A stretch of 64,000 nucleotides of DNA, from the NCBI GenBank assembly GCA_037783415.1, contig JAZGTN010000164.1, positions 1,054,001-1,118,000 of the forward strand, read 5' to 3'. Source of the stretch: Leptasterias polaris (lineage: Eukaryota > Echinodermata > Asteroidea > Forcipulatida > Asteriidae). This document shows, piece after piece, positions 1 to 13,314 of this stretch. Position numbers and translations under genes: made by a program. Under the pieces are notes generated by a model. It was given only the letters and a program-made list of their open reading frames with translations, was not told the origin of the DNA and did no database searches. The first letter of the stretch is position 1. Every line of letters starts with the position of its first letter.

Positions 1-141
1 TCAGCATGGTTTTTCACTATTTTCTCCTGACCCACACAATGGATTTAGCCCAAATTTTCACAGGTTTGTTATTTCATTACACAAAACATGAACACTTTCT
101 GTGACTATCTTGTCAGCTCTACCAATCCTGTATAAATACCT
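1..141 (-). mobile_element. TTAA-class foldback element, truncated by window edge
   Basis: The stretch contains the core GCCCAAATTTTCACAGG followed by TTTGTTATTT and ends CCAATCCTGTATAAATACCT. This matches, as reverse complement, the first part of the element at 48559. Only one end is in the window and the flanking TTAA is degraded to TTTT. Confidence 0.6.
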
Positions 142-1841
142 TTTTTAGTAAAGCCTCTTGGTTTGGGGGTTTTTGGTGGGTTTTTTTCCTATTCACACAA
201 ATGTGTATAATTATGTTAAATATGAGGGGAAGACAGTCTGGCCCCTTTTTTTATGGTGATAGGTAGCATTCATTACTGCATATAGCATATAGGGAGCTTG
301 ACAAAGATGGATTCAGCAAAATTACATTCCATTACACTGCATTTGCATTATGTGGTCACCTTTTCAGTTACCTGTTCGTAATGGGTTTATTATGAATGGA
401 CACTGAATAGACGAAACCTTGTTACTTTCCATCAGTCTGAATAGTTTCACCAATTGACATCAAATTAACCCAGATTTGAAAGGAATAATTCAGTCACCAC
501 CAGCACTCATTCCAATCAGACTACATGTTAATTGTACATTGAATCAAATACTACAGAAGCTGGTGGCCTGCAGCGTGTATAAGAGGACGAACCTGAGGCA
601 TAACTTAGAATTATAATTTTTGTCTCTTCTGTAAAATATCCAGAATACAACCACAATTTCAAAGAGATTCACACATAACAAAAACTGGAAACCACTTTCC
701 TTCCTCAGGTCCTGAAAGCAGTTTAATAGTTTAATTAAATTTGTTATTAAGGGAAGCACATACCTTTGGTTTTTTGAATCGTTTGATTGTTTTAATCCTA
801 TATAAATGTAGATATGTACAAGAAAACTAACCTGTAAAAATTTCATTTCGAAAGCTATTAACCTTTTCGAGATATTGCTGAAAATCCGGAGCGGTTATTT
901 CCGCGCAGGAAGAATTATCCACAATTGGAATACACAATCTGAGAAACGTGTCTGACAGTAACATTTCTCAGACACAAATTTGGGGGGATAAAAACTGATA
1001 TCTTTTCTCATAACCACATTACTTTTCGAAGTCAAATGATTCTCAAAATGCTTTATGCTATCAAAATCTGCTGAAACTCTAACTAAGTAAGTTTTTGTTG
1101 CCATTAGTTCTAAGACTGAGTGATTACCAAACAAATACCTCCCCTATAAAAATCTATATCTACTGAATGATAATCACCTACTTTGATTGTATAACAGTAA
1201 AATGATATCATTCAAAACAATTATCTAACCGCCCCCCCCCCCCCCCAGGGAATGAACATAAAATGAAAATTGTTTACACTTAATCTTGGTGGGTGTATCT
1301 TTCCTTTGTTTGTTTGTTGGGCGCTTGTTTGTTTCTTGGGGCGTTGAGGTGTCTATTTGTTTGGTTTTATTTTCAAAGACACATCTTATACTACTTCCCA
1401 CCTTGCATTCTTTGCATGACCTACAATATTGTGACCTTTTGGGGCTCAAATGAGACTGGGTCAAACCATGGAGGTCCTACCTCCATGGTCAAACGAGGCA
1501 GGTATTTGTGATCAGTGTGAACTAATAAATTGGGCCTTGTTATATGTATAATAGTACGGTCCATTGTTAAAACACGTACGTCAGGTCAAGGCATAAATCC
1601 AAACACATATTTTCACTTTCCACAGTGTGCCCCACTTTTTTTTTTTCCAGGCACTTACCACTCTGCTTGTATTAATCATACTTTCAAATATGACATCATT
1701 TCCCCGGTTTCCCGCCTTTTTCTGCCCTTCTAATTTAAATGCTCACATCCGAACCAGCCCTTTAAACAGCACTGATTCTGTTTGGTTAAAACTCAGCTAA
1801 ATTGCAATTATCAAGAAATTGCAGTTTGGGCCCCTCTACTC
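142..1841. other. Unassigned non-coding DNA with a 15-C tract
   Basis: No exon or recognisable element was seen. It contains a C15 run (1232-1246) and a short GTTT-rich patch near 1305-1365. Short open frames here have no family resemblance. Confidence 0.5.
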
Positions 1842-2137
1842 TTACTAGCCCTTTCACACTAAAGAGCCCAATCTCAGGAAATAGAACCCTAGAAAATTCC
1901 TGGGGAACTTTAACCCCACCGCCACCCAATGTTTGTTTCACCATCTATGCAATTTTCCTGAGACAAATGAGCACTCAGTATGCTAAACCTGGGTTTATCT
2001 GGGCTAATCCTAATCCCAAGCAGGGGTAGCTATTTCCGAGGAGCTCACCAGGGGTTAGCAATTCAAATGTGAAAACGTCAACCAAATTTCCTAGGAATAT
2101 CCCAAGAAATTTGTCTTATGTGAAAGGGACTGTAGTG
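1842..2137. mobile_element. Foldback element with CCCTTTCACA termini
   Basis: Inverted ends: ACTAGCCCTTTCACACTAA on the left and, as reverse complement, ACAGTCCCTTTCACATAAG on the right. There is no coding capacity in about 300 bp. A target duplication was not found, so the edges are approximate. Confidence 0.55.
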
Positions 2138-5100
2138 TCCAAGATTGGAGTGGCTCTACTGATCATCCAAATATTTGTATTTTGTGATACAAAGACTGGT
2201 CTGATTTTGGTAGAGTAGACGACTACAACGCACATGGTCCAGGGTTTGTTCTTCCTGTAGTCAGCATAATGAGTGCCTGGAGCTGACCGGTACTGACAGG
2301 TGCATCCTCAGGGAGATTTCCTAAGGAAATTGATTGTAAGCTGCACAATTTGTAGGCTTTTTGTGTCAATTGATTGGTGATACAGGAAACTCATGATATG
2401 CCCAATAGGGCAAATCCATGTCTTTATCAATGTTAGCATGGCTGGTTGAGGTCGTGTACAACACAAGTTAGACAAATGACGGCTTATTATGAGCTGCTTA
2501 CACCGTAAAGGTATCGTCACCTCCAGCATTAATTTGCACATTTTTGCTAACAATTTCTGCAACTCTTAAACCAATTTACTTTAATTCTACTCAATCTCTA
2601 ATTCCCATTTACTGTTTCTTATGTACAGTTCCAGGGATGAGATTGTATGAAATAAAAAACCTGAACATTTGAAGAAAGTTCCCTCTTTGTGTGGAGATAA
2701 AGCCAATAGAATTGCAAGATGTTAGCCAAAATGTTGGAGGTGTACAATTAGATATCTGAAGGTATGGTCACAAGGGCCATGTTTTTCATTTCTGTGATTG
2801 CATTTTTGCCTCTTTCAAGAAAATCTGGAAGGTGCCAGGGAGACATTGACAGATCCTGAAATCAGAAAAAAATCCTGATAAATCACACGCCTGCAGTGCA
2901 TAACACAGAAGCCGTTCTTACTTTTAATATTTAAAGCCATGTGAGCTGTGCTGACATCGCCAGACTAACATTAAAAAGTACATCAATCCTGGCAACATGA
3001 CATGAAATACATAGTCTGGGAACTGAAACTCTCATTGAAACAGTGGCTTTAAAAGCATCTATAAGGCTAAGTACAAGAACCTGTGAGACAATACAGTTGA
3101 TTTACTGATTTGTATAGCATTTGGTTAATTCTTATAATGGGGGCCACACTAGATTCACTTCAAAACTGCGTTTGGTTCGATAGGTTTTTGTGGGAAAAAG
3201 AACAATATCTTTATTTGCCATGACCATTATATCCTGCTGCCTTCTTTAAATTCCCTACAAACAAACACACAGGGAAACTACAGGTTAGATTGAAATGCTA
3301 CCAGCAATCAAAAACTATCTAATCTCCATCGTCTGCTCCTTTTTTTAAATATCAATTCGGAAAAGAAGAATCTCTCGTATCAGTTCTCTTTTCCCAACCC
3401 ATCCATGAAGACCAACTCTTTGACTAGTCAACCGGCCATCTGTTCTACATCCACAATCCTCCCTACGCATTCTCTCCCAAGAGTTTGCATCATGACTGAC
3501 TCCCTGGTTCAATGACCAGCACCTTACAGCCAGTATTTACATCCTGAAGAAAGGAGGGAAGGGAAAGGAAAAAAAGCTACAGACCAAATAGACATCCCTG
3601 CCTTGGCTGTCAAAGCAAGAAAGTGATTAATGTCCTGCCATATACCCCTGTCAGAAATAACTGCAGGACAGAAGCAAGGTTCTGTTTACAAACTACACAG
3701 AGACAGTAAAGGAAACACTTGAACTTAACCGGGTAAATCTTCCTACCTTTACTTCCTAGAAATCAGGTATAATGCACTCTCTCTGAGTTCAAACAGAAAT
3801 TACACCATTTTGTTTGTGAAGACTTTTCTCTGCTCAAGAAGTTCGTACCCTGTCTATATTTGAACTCAGCATATAAATTATAATGTACTCACTTTTGTTA
3901 AAATCGGTACAACACCATTTCAAAGACCATATTCAGGAGCAATGAATGATTTGTCTGAGAAATTTTAAGGGTCAAAGGTTCCCTACGTTGTTGTCGGCTG
4001 CGGAAAGAGATCTTTATTAAAATTGAAAACATGCTCCCCGACTGCGATGTCATGGTCATGCTCTAATCTTTTGAAAAAACCTATATGAAAATAAGCTTAA
4101 TCCTTTTTGCCTGTAGCGATTTATGGGTACACAAAATATTCTAAAGCGAAAAGCCCATACAACTGAACAGAAATAATGTCTGTAAGTTGTGAAAATACAT
4201 CTTTACACAATTTTCCCCAATTTGCATGCATTAATTCATATAAGGGAAGATTGAGTTTTATGGGTTTTGAGGTATTGCATGGTGAGGTATCAGTTTGTAT
4301 TCAATGTGTAATCTGCTCAGGGGCAGTAGAATAAATAGCAAGACAAGTTCTCAAGAGCAAATCACAGCAAAGTAGATACATACATATGGTGTAAACTGAA
4401 ATTTCAGTTTTACCTTTTTTAAATATTCATTTTAATGTACATGCACATCACACACACAAAATATCTATTTTGTTCTCCTTCACTTTATTCTTATTGGGCT
4501 CAATTGATTGCGATGCTTGACAGTTTATCAAGAATACAAATACATAGCTTCAAACAAACAAACAAACAACCCAACAAACAAACAAACAACCCAACAAACA
4601 AACCTTGAATGTGGACAAAGTGCTCACATACTTTGTTTTAGATGCACTTAAATAAGAGTGCAACAGTACCAATAGAAGCTGAATTGGAACTATTTGCTTC
4701 AAGACTATTATTAATTGTACCACCCGGGCACGTTTTTAGACCCCCAAAATTGTGTAATTAATTTTCTTAACAGACTGTCATCAATGTTCAAAGCTGGGTC
4801 TCCAATTTTGGAATTGAGGGGTCCAATCAGGACTGTGAAATACAGCTTGAGGTGTGGGACGAAAAGTAAATTCGATCAAAGCTAAATTTCCTGACTGGCC
4901 TCTTCTAGATGACATCACAAACTTTTTTCCTTACATTTTTTTATTTTGAAAATATTAAAGAAAAAACAAAAGAGAAGCAGTCCCCGCTCCCTAGATCCAA
5001 AAATGAGGCTTTGAGATTGTTATTTCATTTGTTTAAATGAATCATGAACTCCGTGGCTAGAAAATACAATGTATATTGCATCATGTAATATGAACTACAA

Positions 5101-8100
5101 GCAAACATGCTTTTAATCATTTGGTAGGCTCACACTACACAGTAAAGATAGTTAAGTAGACTTACATATTTTCTTGGCACAGGAGAAGCGCTGGCTAGCG
5201 AGAGAAGACCTCTAATAAGGAACATAGAAACCAGGGTGACCTGACCTTTGATATCACACACTACACAGCAGCTGTAATCAATAATTGACTGGAACTGTCT
5301 CTCTAAGATGGAGCATACTACATTTAGCAGAAAACTCAGCACAGCACAGCTTAAGATCCTGGCTTTTACCATGTTTACAAAACTGCCAAGCGATTCTCAA
5401 CCTACATTATCTGCATGCTAAATGTCCCAGTCTAACACGCCAATGGCATGGTCAGGCATTCCTACAGTTTCATACCCTATACCCGTGCACTTGTATTTGT
5501 TCGATGTAATTGAGGTTTGGGGTCAAATGTGTAATCGGCCGGCATCCCTGCCATGGATTATTCCATGTGCTACCCAAGGGGATGTTCAAATCTCAGACGC
5601 CAGCTTAAATGAACACCAGATATGCTCCATCAAAATAACCTTAAGTCTTTCATACACTACTTCATCTTTTTTTATTGAACCAATCAATGTACAAGTAGGA
5701 AATTGGGCCAGATTACATCACAAAGAAACAACCTTGCAAGATGCAGGCTTAAAAAATCCAGACACTCTTTGTGACTGCTGGTCTCCATCACAAAACGTAA
5801 TTAATTTTGATTAAAGTTGAATTTGTTTCTTAATGTAGTTGAGATTTTACCTAGCATGTTTCTGTATATGTGTATTTGAAGAAACTGCTGTGTGTTTGAA
5901 ATTTTTTATTGGAGAATGAAATAAAAATTTGACAAATCTGCTAAAACTGACAACAAATAAATAAAATGACATTACAAGATAAAGACAGACCTCAAAAATT
6001 TCAAAACCTATTCAAGTTTTACCCGATTTCATCACTAGTACAGCAACAAAATGAAAACAATTTAACAAAATGATCTTTTTAACAAAATGATTGAGAAGTG
6101 AGAAGTGATCCAGATTAGACTTTGAACTTGCAGAATAAAAGATCGATGTTAATTAAAGATTTCTGAAGGTGTCATTTCTGCGTGCATATTTCCAAAATCT
6201 CAATTTTTGTTGTTATTATTATATTTTGTTAATTCTGCAGAAATTGCTACCACTCATACACTGAAATCGATTGTTGTATCTCACTGACTGAGCCTGTGAA
6301 TTAAAATGTGGTTCGAACTTCAATTTACATTTTGTGTATTAGGTAGTACATGTTTGCTCATACCAATGCTCCAAGCATACCATGATAAGCGAGACTTTAA
6401 ATACATATGTGTAGCAATAAGTACAAGTACAGTCTCTGAAGAGATAACAGTGTCTTCTCGTTACTTTCATTCCTGAAGTGCATTGGACTTGGTTTCCTTT
6501 AAAATGTAACTGTAGACATTTCTAATGTAAGTACCCTTCAATATAGAGTCCCTCACCATGGGGGAAAAAACGAAATATGTCTCAAGAAGGATGAGATGAA
6601 TTCCTGGCATGCAGGACACTATACTGAAATAGAAGACTGGCTTTCTCGGACACAATCCACCTTGAACCCTGTCAACAATTCCATTCCAATCAAACAAATT
6701 ACGAATTGTCTAGAAATGGATAGCAGACACAGGCATCCATGATTACAGCAACTCTATCATCTAAAGGAATTCCTTGGCCTTGTATTATTACGCTGTGTAT
6801 AATAAAAAGATGTAACATTTGGGAAGTGGAAGTTCTTTAGGCTCTCTCCAGGGAAGGATCTTATTGTTCATCCTTAGTGTTCATTATGAGAAGGTTGTGC
6901 TTTAAAGGGTCTCCAAGGTAATTATCAGGTTTGCGGTAATGAGAGTGACTGATGACAAAGTACACTAATATTCAAGGCAAAGTATATTGTACACCATTGG
7001 GTTTGTTAGTTTTTTGACCAGTAGATACATTCCCACCCTTCAGTGACCAATAAACTCACTGACTTACCACGTTTCATCAAATTTCATTCAAAAAATTGAG
7101 GGCGGTCCAAAGTTGTTCCGGGCGAAAAATCCCCCACAAAAACCCATGTGCCACAACCCAGTTTATAACAATTTTCCCTCGAAAAACTGAACACTAAAGA
7201 AAAATCACCAAATGTTTACACAATGATTGGATAACCCGATCTATCAAAAACGGCTTTGCACATTACAGATGAAAATAATAAGCCACTACACAATTAAAGG
7301 TGCAGTGTCACTGCAGTTTTCTTGAACAAATATCAGACCTAATGCTTTACAGAGGCAAAGGAGGCAATTGCCTCCATGCCCTTGGTCATTGCCTCTGTGC
7401 TCCTTTAATGTTCCAGTAGAAACTGACATTTTCCTTAGAGAGGTACCCTTAATAAGGACAAACATCCTTCCCCTTGCAGGAATGAAGTACTGGGACTGAA
7501 ATACAAGTACATGTAGGTGCAGCTAATTCTTGTAACCTTGACAAGCTTTTTGGCTAAAAACTATTGGCGCAAAATCAACAGGGCAGTAGAGGATGTAGAT
7601 CTCCAATCAGGTTCTGAGGATCCCTTGAAGCATTAATTCTAGAACTGGTCATAGGCAAGAATTTCATGCCTAGATGTTCAGGCAAAGCGGATTGTGATAG
7701 TGACTGTAACATTTCAATTTAATTACTTCTTCTTTTTTTAAGTCGAAAGTAAAAACAATTCAGAAAAAGAAATTGTAGACATGTTTATCATAATAATTGC
7801 ATTCTTAATTGAGTTTTAGTTTTTGGAACTAATCCAAACTATTTGGTTTTTCAAAAAATAGTAAATAAAGAATCAGTCATTGATTGGCATGCGTATTTGG
7901 TTTCAACTCAGCTTGAGAAACAGAAAGATAAAGATTTAACCTCTTTAACTTTGACCCAAACCCATAACATGCATGAAGGCGCTAATCTTACAGAGACCAA
8001 ACTGAAATCATCCAGGATTATTTTCTTCAAAGAGCTGCCAGACTCTAAAACATTTGTAATCCAATATTCCAGTTCCCATTTTAATTTAAATATTCAGATC

Positions 8101-8202
8101 AAAGCACTTTGGGTAGATGATTGTTTAGGGTTAACGGTTCAAAACATTTACATTGAAAGTGTGGAATTCTAAATCTATTTTAAACTTTTACAATACATAC
8201 AA
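2138..8202. other. Unassigned non-coding DNA
   Basis: AT-rich DNA with no recognised exon or element. It holds a (CAAA)n patch at 4550-4605. A minus-strand frame at 5372-5166 ends at a GTAAGT and is discussed as a finding only. Other open frames show no family resemblance. Confidence 0.45.
4550..4605. repeat. (CAAA)n microsatellite with CAACCC interruptions
   Basis: CAAA units are interrupted twice by CAACCC, which makes a higher-order repeat of about 26 bp. Confidence 0.85.
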
Positions 8203-8368
8203 AATACACCGATCCATTAAGCCACACCCATTTCTCATTGACCAATCACAACCGCGAAATCTGATCACCATTTGAGCCGTTTGGTGATCTTTGCACTAAT
8301 GGTGATCGGGTTTCGCGGTTGTGATTGGTCAACTCGTAAGGAGGCGGGGCTTAATGGATCGGTCTATT
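8203..8368. mobile_element. 166-bp foldback element, copy A
   Basis: Almost completely self-complementary. The left end is AATACACCGATCCATTAAGC and the right end, as reverse complement, AATAGACCGATCCATTAAGC. It contains CCAAT boxes (GACCAATCAC) on both arms. A reverse-oriented copy lies at 55577-55742 and differs by about four bases. It abuts a SINE remnant on its right side. Confidence 0.85.
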
Positions 8369-8408
8369 GGGTTCAAATCCCGCTCGAGTCAAGTTTACTT
8401 TGTTCAAC
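8369..8408 (+). repeat. tRNA-derived SINE fragment (family A)
   Basis: A box-B-like GGGTTCAAATCCCGCTC is followed by GAGTCAAGTTTACTTTGTTCAAC. Both the box B and the tail match the SINE at 20451-20540. The 5' half is missing where the foldback element begins. Confidence 0.6.
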
Positions 8409-9164
8409 ACTTTACATAAAAAAACAAAAAATGTTGCATACTTGGCAAACAAAATCTCTTTTTAAGACTGCTCCCTGACATTTTTGCTTTAAAAAGGGTG
8501 TAATTATACATTCAAAAACAAAACAAAAACTTAATACAGATAAATACCTTGGAGAGTTAACACCCAATTGGTAGAAATCAGAACACAAAGAGGTACATAA
8601 AATTCCAAAGAAAGAATAGCTTCCAATAAAACTAGCCTCTTTTGATGACTCGCCCCTGAACCACCACAGAAAGTATATTGCCCAACGTGCAGACAGTATT
8701 AATTTCAGATAACTGAAATGAGCATTTTAAAAAAACAATGCACAGTGATGCAAATTATAAAGCCGGTCACTATCCAAAGTGTTTCTATGCATTGCTTGAA
8801 TCGTTAGTTGTCAAAACTCATTTGCTTTCAAAGCTGATTTGCTTCAAATAATAAATCATATACATGTGTAAACGTAACAGATTATAGGTACCTCCTGCAG
8901 CATAAGCAAAACTAAAAAATATGGTACTGGAAATGCATAATTAAAAAGTCTGAATATAGCACAGATACAAAGTTACAATTTTCTGTGTTTACGTCAGGCC
9001 ACTAACTTTTGTTTTGCAAAAAGGGTGTATTCACTTCAACCGTATGTTACCAACTGTCTCAATTTGTGTAACTTGATGTTGTGAAGTTCTCTAAACTTTG
9101 CAACATCAAAATAACTTGAGTAAAAGTTTGCAAATGCAATCATTGCATCTGGTCTAAGAAAATG

Positions 9165-9253
9165 TTTTTGGTTTTACTTTTACACCAATATGTGATAATC
9201 ACTGCACTCTAAGTGCCGTCCTGATAAGAAGAAAAAAATCCACAGGCAACTTT
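9165..9253 (-). repeat. SINE family B tail fragment
   Basis: It carries TTGGTTTTACTTTTACACCA, TGTGATAATCACTGCA and AATCCACAGGCAACTT on the plus strand, the same order of blocks as the tail of the fuller copy at 40335-40480. No tRNA-like head is recognisable. Confidence 0.55.
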
Positions 9254-11234
9254 GATCGGTGTGCAATCCTTGTCACACATTGGTGTGAAGCTACAACCAA
9301 AACAACATTCAGCAAAATATTGTTTGAAAGTCCTGTCAGATGATAGATGATGGCTCAATTTTACAGTTTGGTAATTAACAACTCTGTACACGTACTGCTC
9401 ATTTCATAATATCCGGTCATATGCAGAAGGGAGAAGATGACTAACTGCTCAAAGGATGTCCGCTAATTTGCTGGATATTCACAAAATATCATTTCCAAAC
9501 TCGAGCAGACACTAATATTTTTGGATCGAAGGTTGCCAAAATATTATGTCAATCTTCCCTGGCCAATTGTTTATACTCACTTTTTTATTCTAATTTGTCT
9601 TTTCTTGAGTAGACTTGTCTCTTGTTTTTGTTTTATTAAATGGAAAAGAGAAAGGGCAGCTGTATAGGTTTGTATTAGTCGATTAAATTTGCAGATTATT
9701 CTGTCTGACTTTACATTAAGAGCATAACCGGGTCAACTTCTTTACGTTTTCTTTACTTTCTAACTCTATTTGAAGCCCCTTAAACCATACTTGTACACAA
9801 GTGTATATTGAAAGCTTTTAACATAACTATTAATAATATTTTTTTAAATCAAGAGATTGCAATAAAATAACCTCCCACTAAAAAGCCCAGGGTTTGTAAA
9901 ATGTTTTCTTTGGACTGACAGTGACAGTGCTTTTTTAAAAACTGTCTGGGAGTTTAGTATTTGATAAAGTATAAAATTATCTGTATAGAGGTTTACAGAC
10001 ATCAAGATTATTACAACTACAATTTGTTATCCTCCTAAAAGAAACAAGCGTATATTTTGATTAATGATAATTTATAAAAACAAGACGATGCACCACTTTG
10101 CCTACTTGCTTTACAAACAAAACTACACCAAAATACACAATTCCAGGCACTCATGTTAACATGAATGTGTTCACCCTACTATGTTCCACTCCAACATTAC
10201 CAGCCTGCCCATCATAATGAATAACTCTTCAAGTTTTTATTACACAGCACTCACTGCATAATTAGACTGTGTGTCTGTGGCAAATTGCCAGGAAGGACTC
10301 ACTGGAAAGTAAATATATATCACCCTCACCGACTAGTCTGCTGCAGACACACAAGTCGGTCGAGTAAATAACCCTGGATAATCATACCGTATGTGTTGAT
10401 GCTCTTGCGGGTCAAGAGTTTCCACAGACAGATTACAAAAAAATTCTATATCTTGTTTATGAGGTGAATATGATAAACAGATAATTTATCAAAAGGGAAG
10501 ACTTTAAGCTGTGGGGATGTTGTGGTTACCATTCAATCAATTCATTTGTTGAGTGAACAGTGGCCTGTTTATTTGGGGTCAATTGGATCTTAATAAAAAG
10601 TTAAGGACATTACTGTTTGAGGGCATTTTAAAGGAAAGTACAACAATACTAGTGACAATCTGTTTGTGACACACATTGGATAATAGCCAAATAACCTTTG
10701 AAGAGTACAATAATTACACCCATATAATTTTCACTAGCATTAGTGGTTTGTGTTTTTATAATTTGTGGGTTTCACCAATGCTGTTTCCTCAACTTTGACA
10801 GTATATTAGGACAGAACTATATTTCCCTGGAGGATAAGTGCTGGTAAGAACTTGATAATCAGTGAGCTTTCAGACTGAAACAAATCTATGTATTTTTAGT
10901 CCGACACTCAACAGTACATTTGGTTCTATTCTCTTAAATAGAGATAACAAAATCCTGCAAACACTTTTCTTGATAACAGGAGCATTTCAGAGATAATTGG
11001 TACCAGTACATATGCTACACATGTATTAATTGAGATTTTGTATTAAAGTTGGCAACATTTATTTTACTGATAGTCACCAAAAGTCGACTTCGTCTGTAGC
11101 GATTCTAGAAGAAGAAGAAAAAATTGACTGAGGGTGGAAAAAATTGACTGAGGGTGTAACAAACACTATAACAAAGCCCATGTACATTTGTAATCTTTTT
11201 GGTTACTCTTTCTGTTTTTTGTTTTTGTTTGGTT
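9254..11234. other. Unassigned non-coding DNA
   Basis: AT-rich; nothing recognised beyond simple AT-rich patches. A TCAGGCCACTAACTT block just before this stretch, near 8994, recurs near 11696 and may be part of an old dispersed repeat. Confidence 0.4.
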
Positions 11235-11313
11235 TTTATGCGCCTCGGAATAAGTTTAGTCTTAGATAGATGGCGCTTTACAAGTTTTAATTATTATTAT
11301 TATTATTATTATT
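11235..11313 (+). repeat. LINE or SINE 3' tail ending in (ATT)n
   Basis: TGCGCCTCGGAATAAG, then GATGGCGCTTTACAAG, then a run of ATT. The order GCGC, short link, triplet microsatellite is a common 3' end of retroposons in marine invertebrates. No coding part is left. Confidence 0.5.
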
Positions 11314-12830
11314 ACACATTGTAAGCCCATGTGTTAGGACAGTAAGGACATATCAGAAATGGTTAGCTCAGTTTTGCAATGAAACCTATATGAATTCCAT
11401 CATAAAAACCATACAAACATTGACATTTCAGTACGACAGCCTTTCAAAGGTTTGTGATTTTTGTTCATTACTATATGCATGAGTTCATTCAGCAGTGAAA
11501 TCATTATCATTATATTTTAGATAACTTGTCGCACAAAACCAATTTAATGAAGTTGAATTATTCTTTTGTATTTTGAGTGTGCGTGTGTGTATGTGTGCAA
11601 ATCCAGCAGGCAAATCAACCAACAGAAATGTAGGTCACCTGTAGACATTTATGTTAGAGCTGATTTGATTAATTACTCTGCCAGGGTCGAAACGTCAGGC
11701 CACTAACTTATTTTTTGCATTTATACCACAGGTCCTTTTGGTTGGTAAGCAGTTTGCAACAGCTAATTCTATTTTCTTAATTAAAGGGCAGTACATTATT
11801 AGTACATAAGAGATTGATGTCTGTATAAAACAATTCAATGTTCGCAGTGGAGTTTTGCTATACCTTTCTTGAGTAAATATTAAAGGACTGTAAGGACATG
11901 AGTTGATTTACTTTTCAATAAACTAAAATCTAATTATTATTTTGAAATGTGACATCCCTTAAAAGTAAGCAGCATGTATGGCAGGATTAATTTATTATGA
12001 AGACGCTTCATTTAGAAACAACCCTCTTGCTCTTTGACTCCTCTTCTCAGAATTATTATATACTGCAATCAAGTAACAGGGGCCTATAAATAACATGCAA
12101 GATTTCATCTTGTAAATCTTTCAACTGGATGTGTATGGTGGGGCAGATGCTGGAATTCTGAACTGTTGATCTGATACAGGTGTACAGAGTGTCTTATAAG
12201 TTATAGAGGAAGCTTGTTGAGAAAGTGGACATTATTGATGAGCAGTAGTGTTATAAAATAATGGAAATAACTCATGATAAATCTGTCAGACCATGGTACA
12301 AGGAGCAAGTACTGCTCACAGGTACAGAGGTTTTTTTTTCAAAGTTGTACTTGGGATGTGATGGGCCAGTAATTGATTGCTTTGTTACCGACTTATTGCC
12401 ATTATTTTTGTTTCCTGAATTGAACAGTAAACATGAAAATATGTTTCATTACATAGGTTTCCTTGTAGTTTTTTGCAGAAAAACCAAGTCTTTTTCATTT
12501 TCACTTTCTTCAATTGAAACTGTCATTCAATTTTTCTTTGAGGTACATGAACTTCCTATTGCATCCTATTTAATTAAACTAAGGCGTTCTTTTCAGTTAA
12601 AAATGCAAAATTTGCATTCAGTTTGGCAGAGTAGATGCAACTAGAGATTTCTGCCAAAAGCTGCTGCGAATTTGAATGCTGATCGAGTGGATTGCTCTGT
12701 TTTACCTGAATGATGCAATAGAACAACTGCTTACACACTGCATATTATGTGAAATTTAATTACTGTTCTGATGAGCTTTCATTTTTATGCGTAATGGAAT
12801 AACGCATCGTATAAATTGTCTGCTAGGTTG
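11314..12830. other. Unassigned non-coding DNA
   Basis: Nothing recognised. A TCGAAACGTCAGGCCACTAA block near 11690 resembles a dispersed-repeat fragment. The 127-codon frame at 12261-12644 is AT-rich and looks like chance. Confidence 0.4.
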
Positions 12831-13314
12831 CAGAGATGCCAACATTTCAAATTCAAAAAGAGTAATTTGCCCTCAGGCAATATAGCATTTAACAGAGCTA
12901 TCAGGTTTTCTCAAACGCCCCAATATCAACGTCAGTATACCTGGGGCGATTTGGTTAGCAACTGACCATGGCTGGTTGCCAGTCTTCTAACACATTGTCT
13001 ACGTGTAAATCGAGTACACCAGCCTAATACTTATTACGCCCAATTAGGTTCTTCTACCGTGGGCGCGTTGTTTTCACTGACACATTACTACGTATGCGCT
13101 GTTTCATGCGCTACAATTCGCACAGTCAGATACCGAATACATTTTAGTGATACACGGTATGAAAATAAATAGGATTCAAGACATAATACGTACATTAAAT
13201 TTTTTATTACTAGATATTTATAAAATCGTAAAGAACGAGGCGAGGATCGTATTGTCGTAATTTGATAAATAAATCGTACAAATTACGCCTAAATCGTAAA
13301 TGTTGGCATCTCTG
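12831..13314. mobile_element. TIR element, hAT-like, non-autonomous
   Basis: Terminal inverted repeat CAGAGATGCCAACATTT on the left and its exact complement AAATGTTGGCATCTCTG on the right (17 of 17). AGGTTG lies directly outside both ends (12825-12830 and 13315-13320), fitting a short target duplication. The 484 bp interior has no transposase. The CAGRG terminus fits hAT elements, but a six-base duplication is shorter than the usual eight. Confidence 0.75.

Noticed and set aside
4550..4605. CRISPR-like array
   Set aside because: It is a simple (CAAA)n microsatellite with no spacers. The DNA is animal.
5422..5814. 130-codon plus-strand frame
   Set aside because: No domain and no homolog recognised; it lies in ordinary non-coding DNA and has no splice signals that fit.
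7843..8172. 109-codon plus-strand frame
   Set aside because: AT-rich composition, no domain and no splice or promoter support; the length is expected by chance over 64 kb.
12261..12644. 127-codon plus-strand frame
   Set aside because: Phe/Leu/Ser-rich translation of AT-rich DNA with no recognised family.
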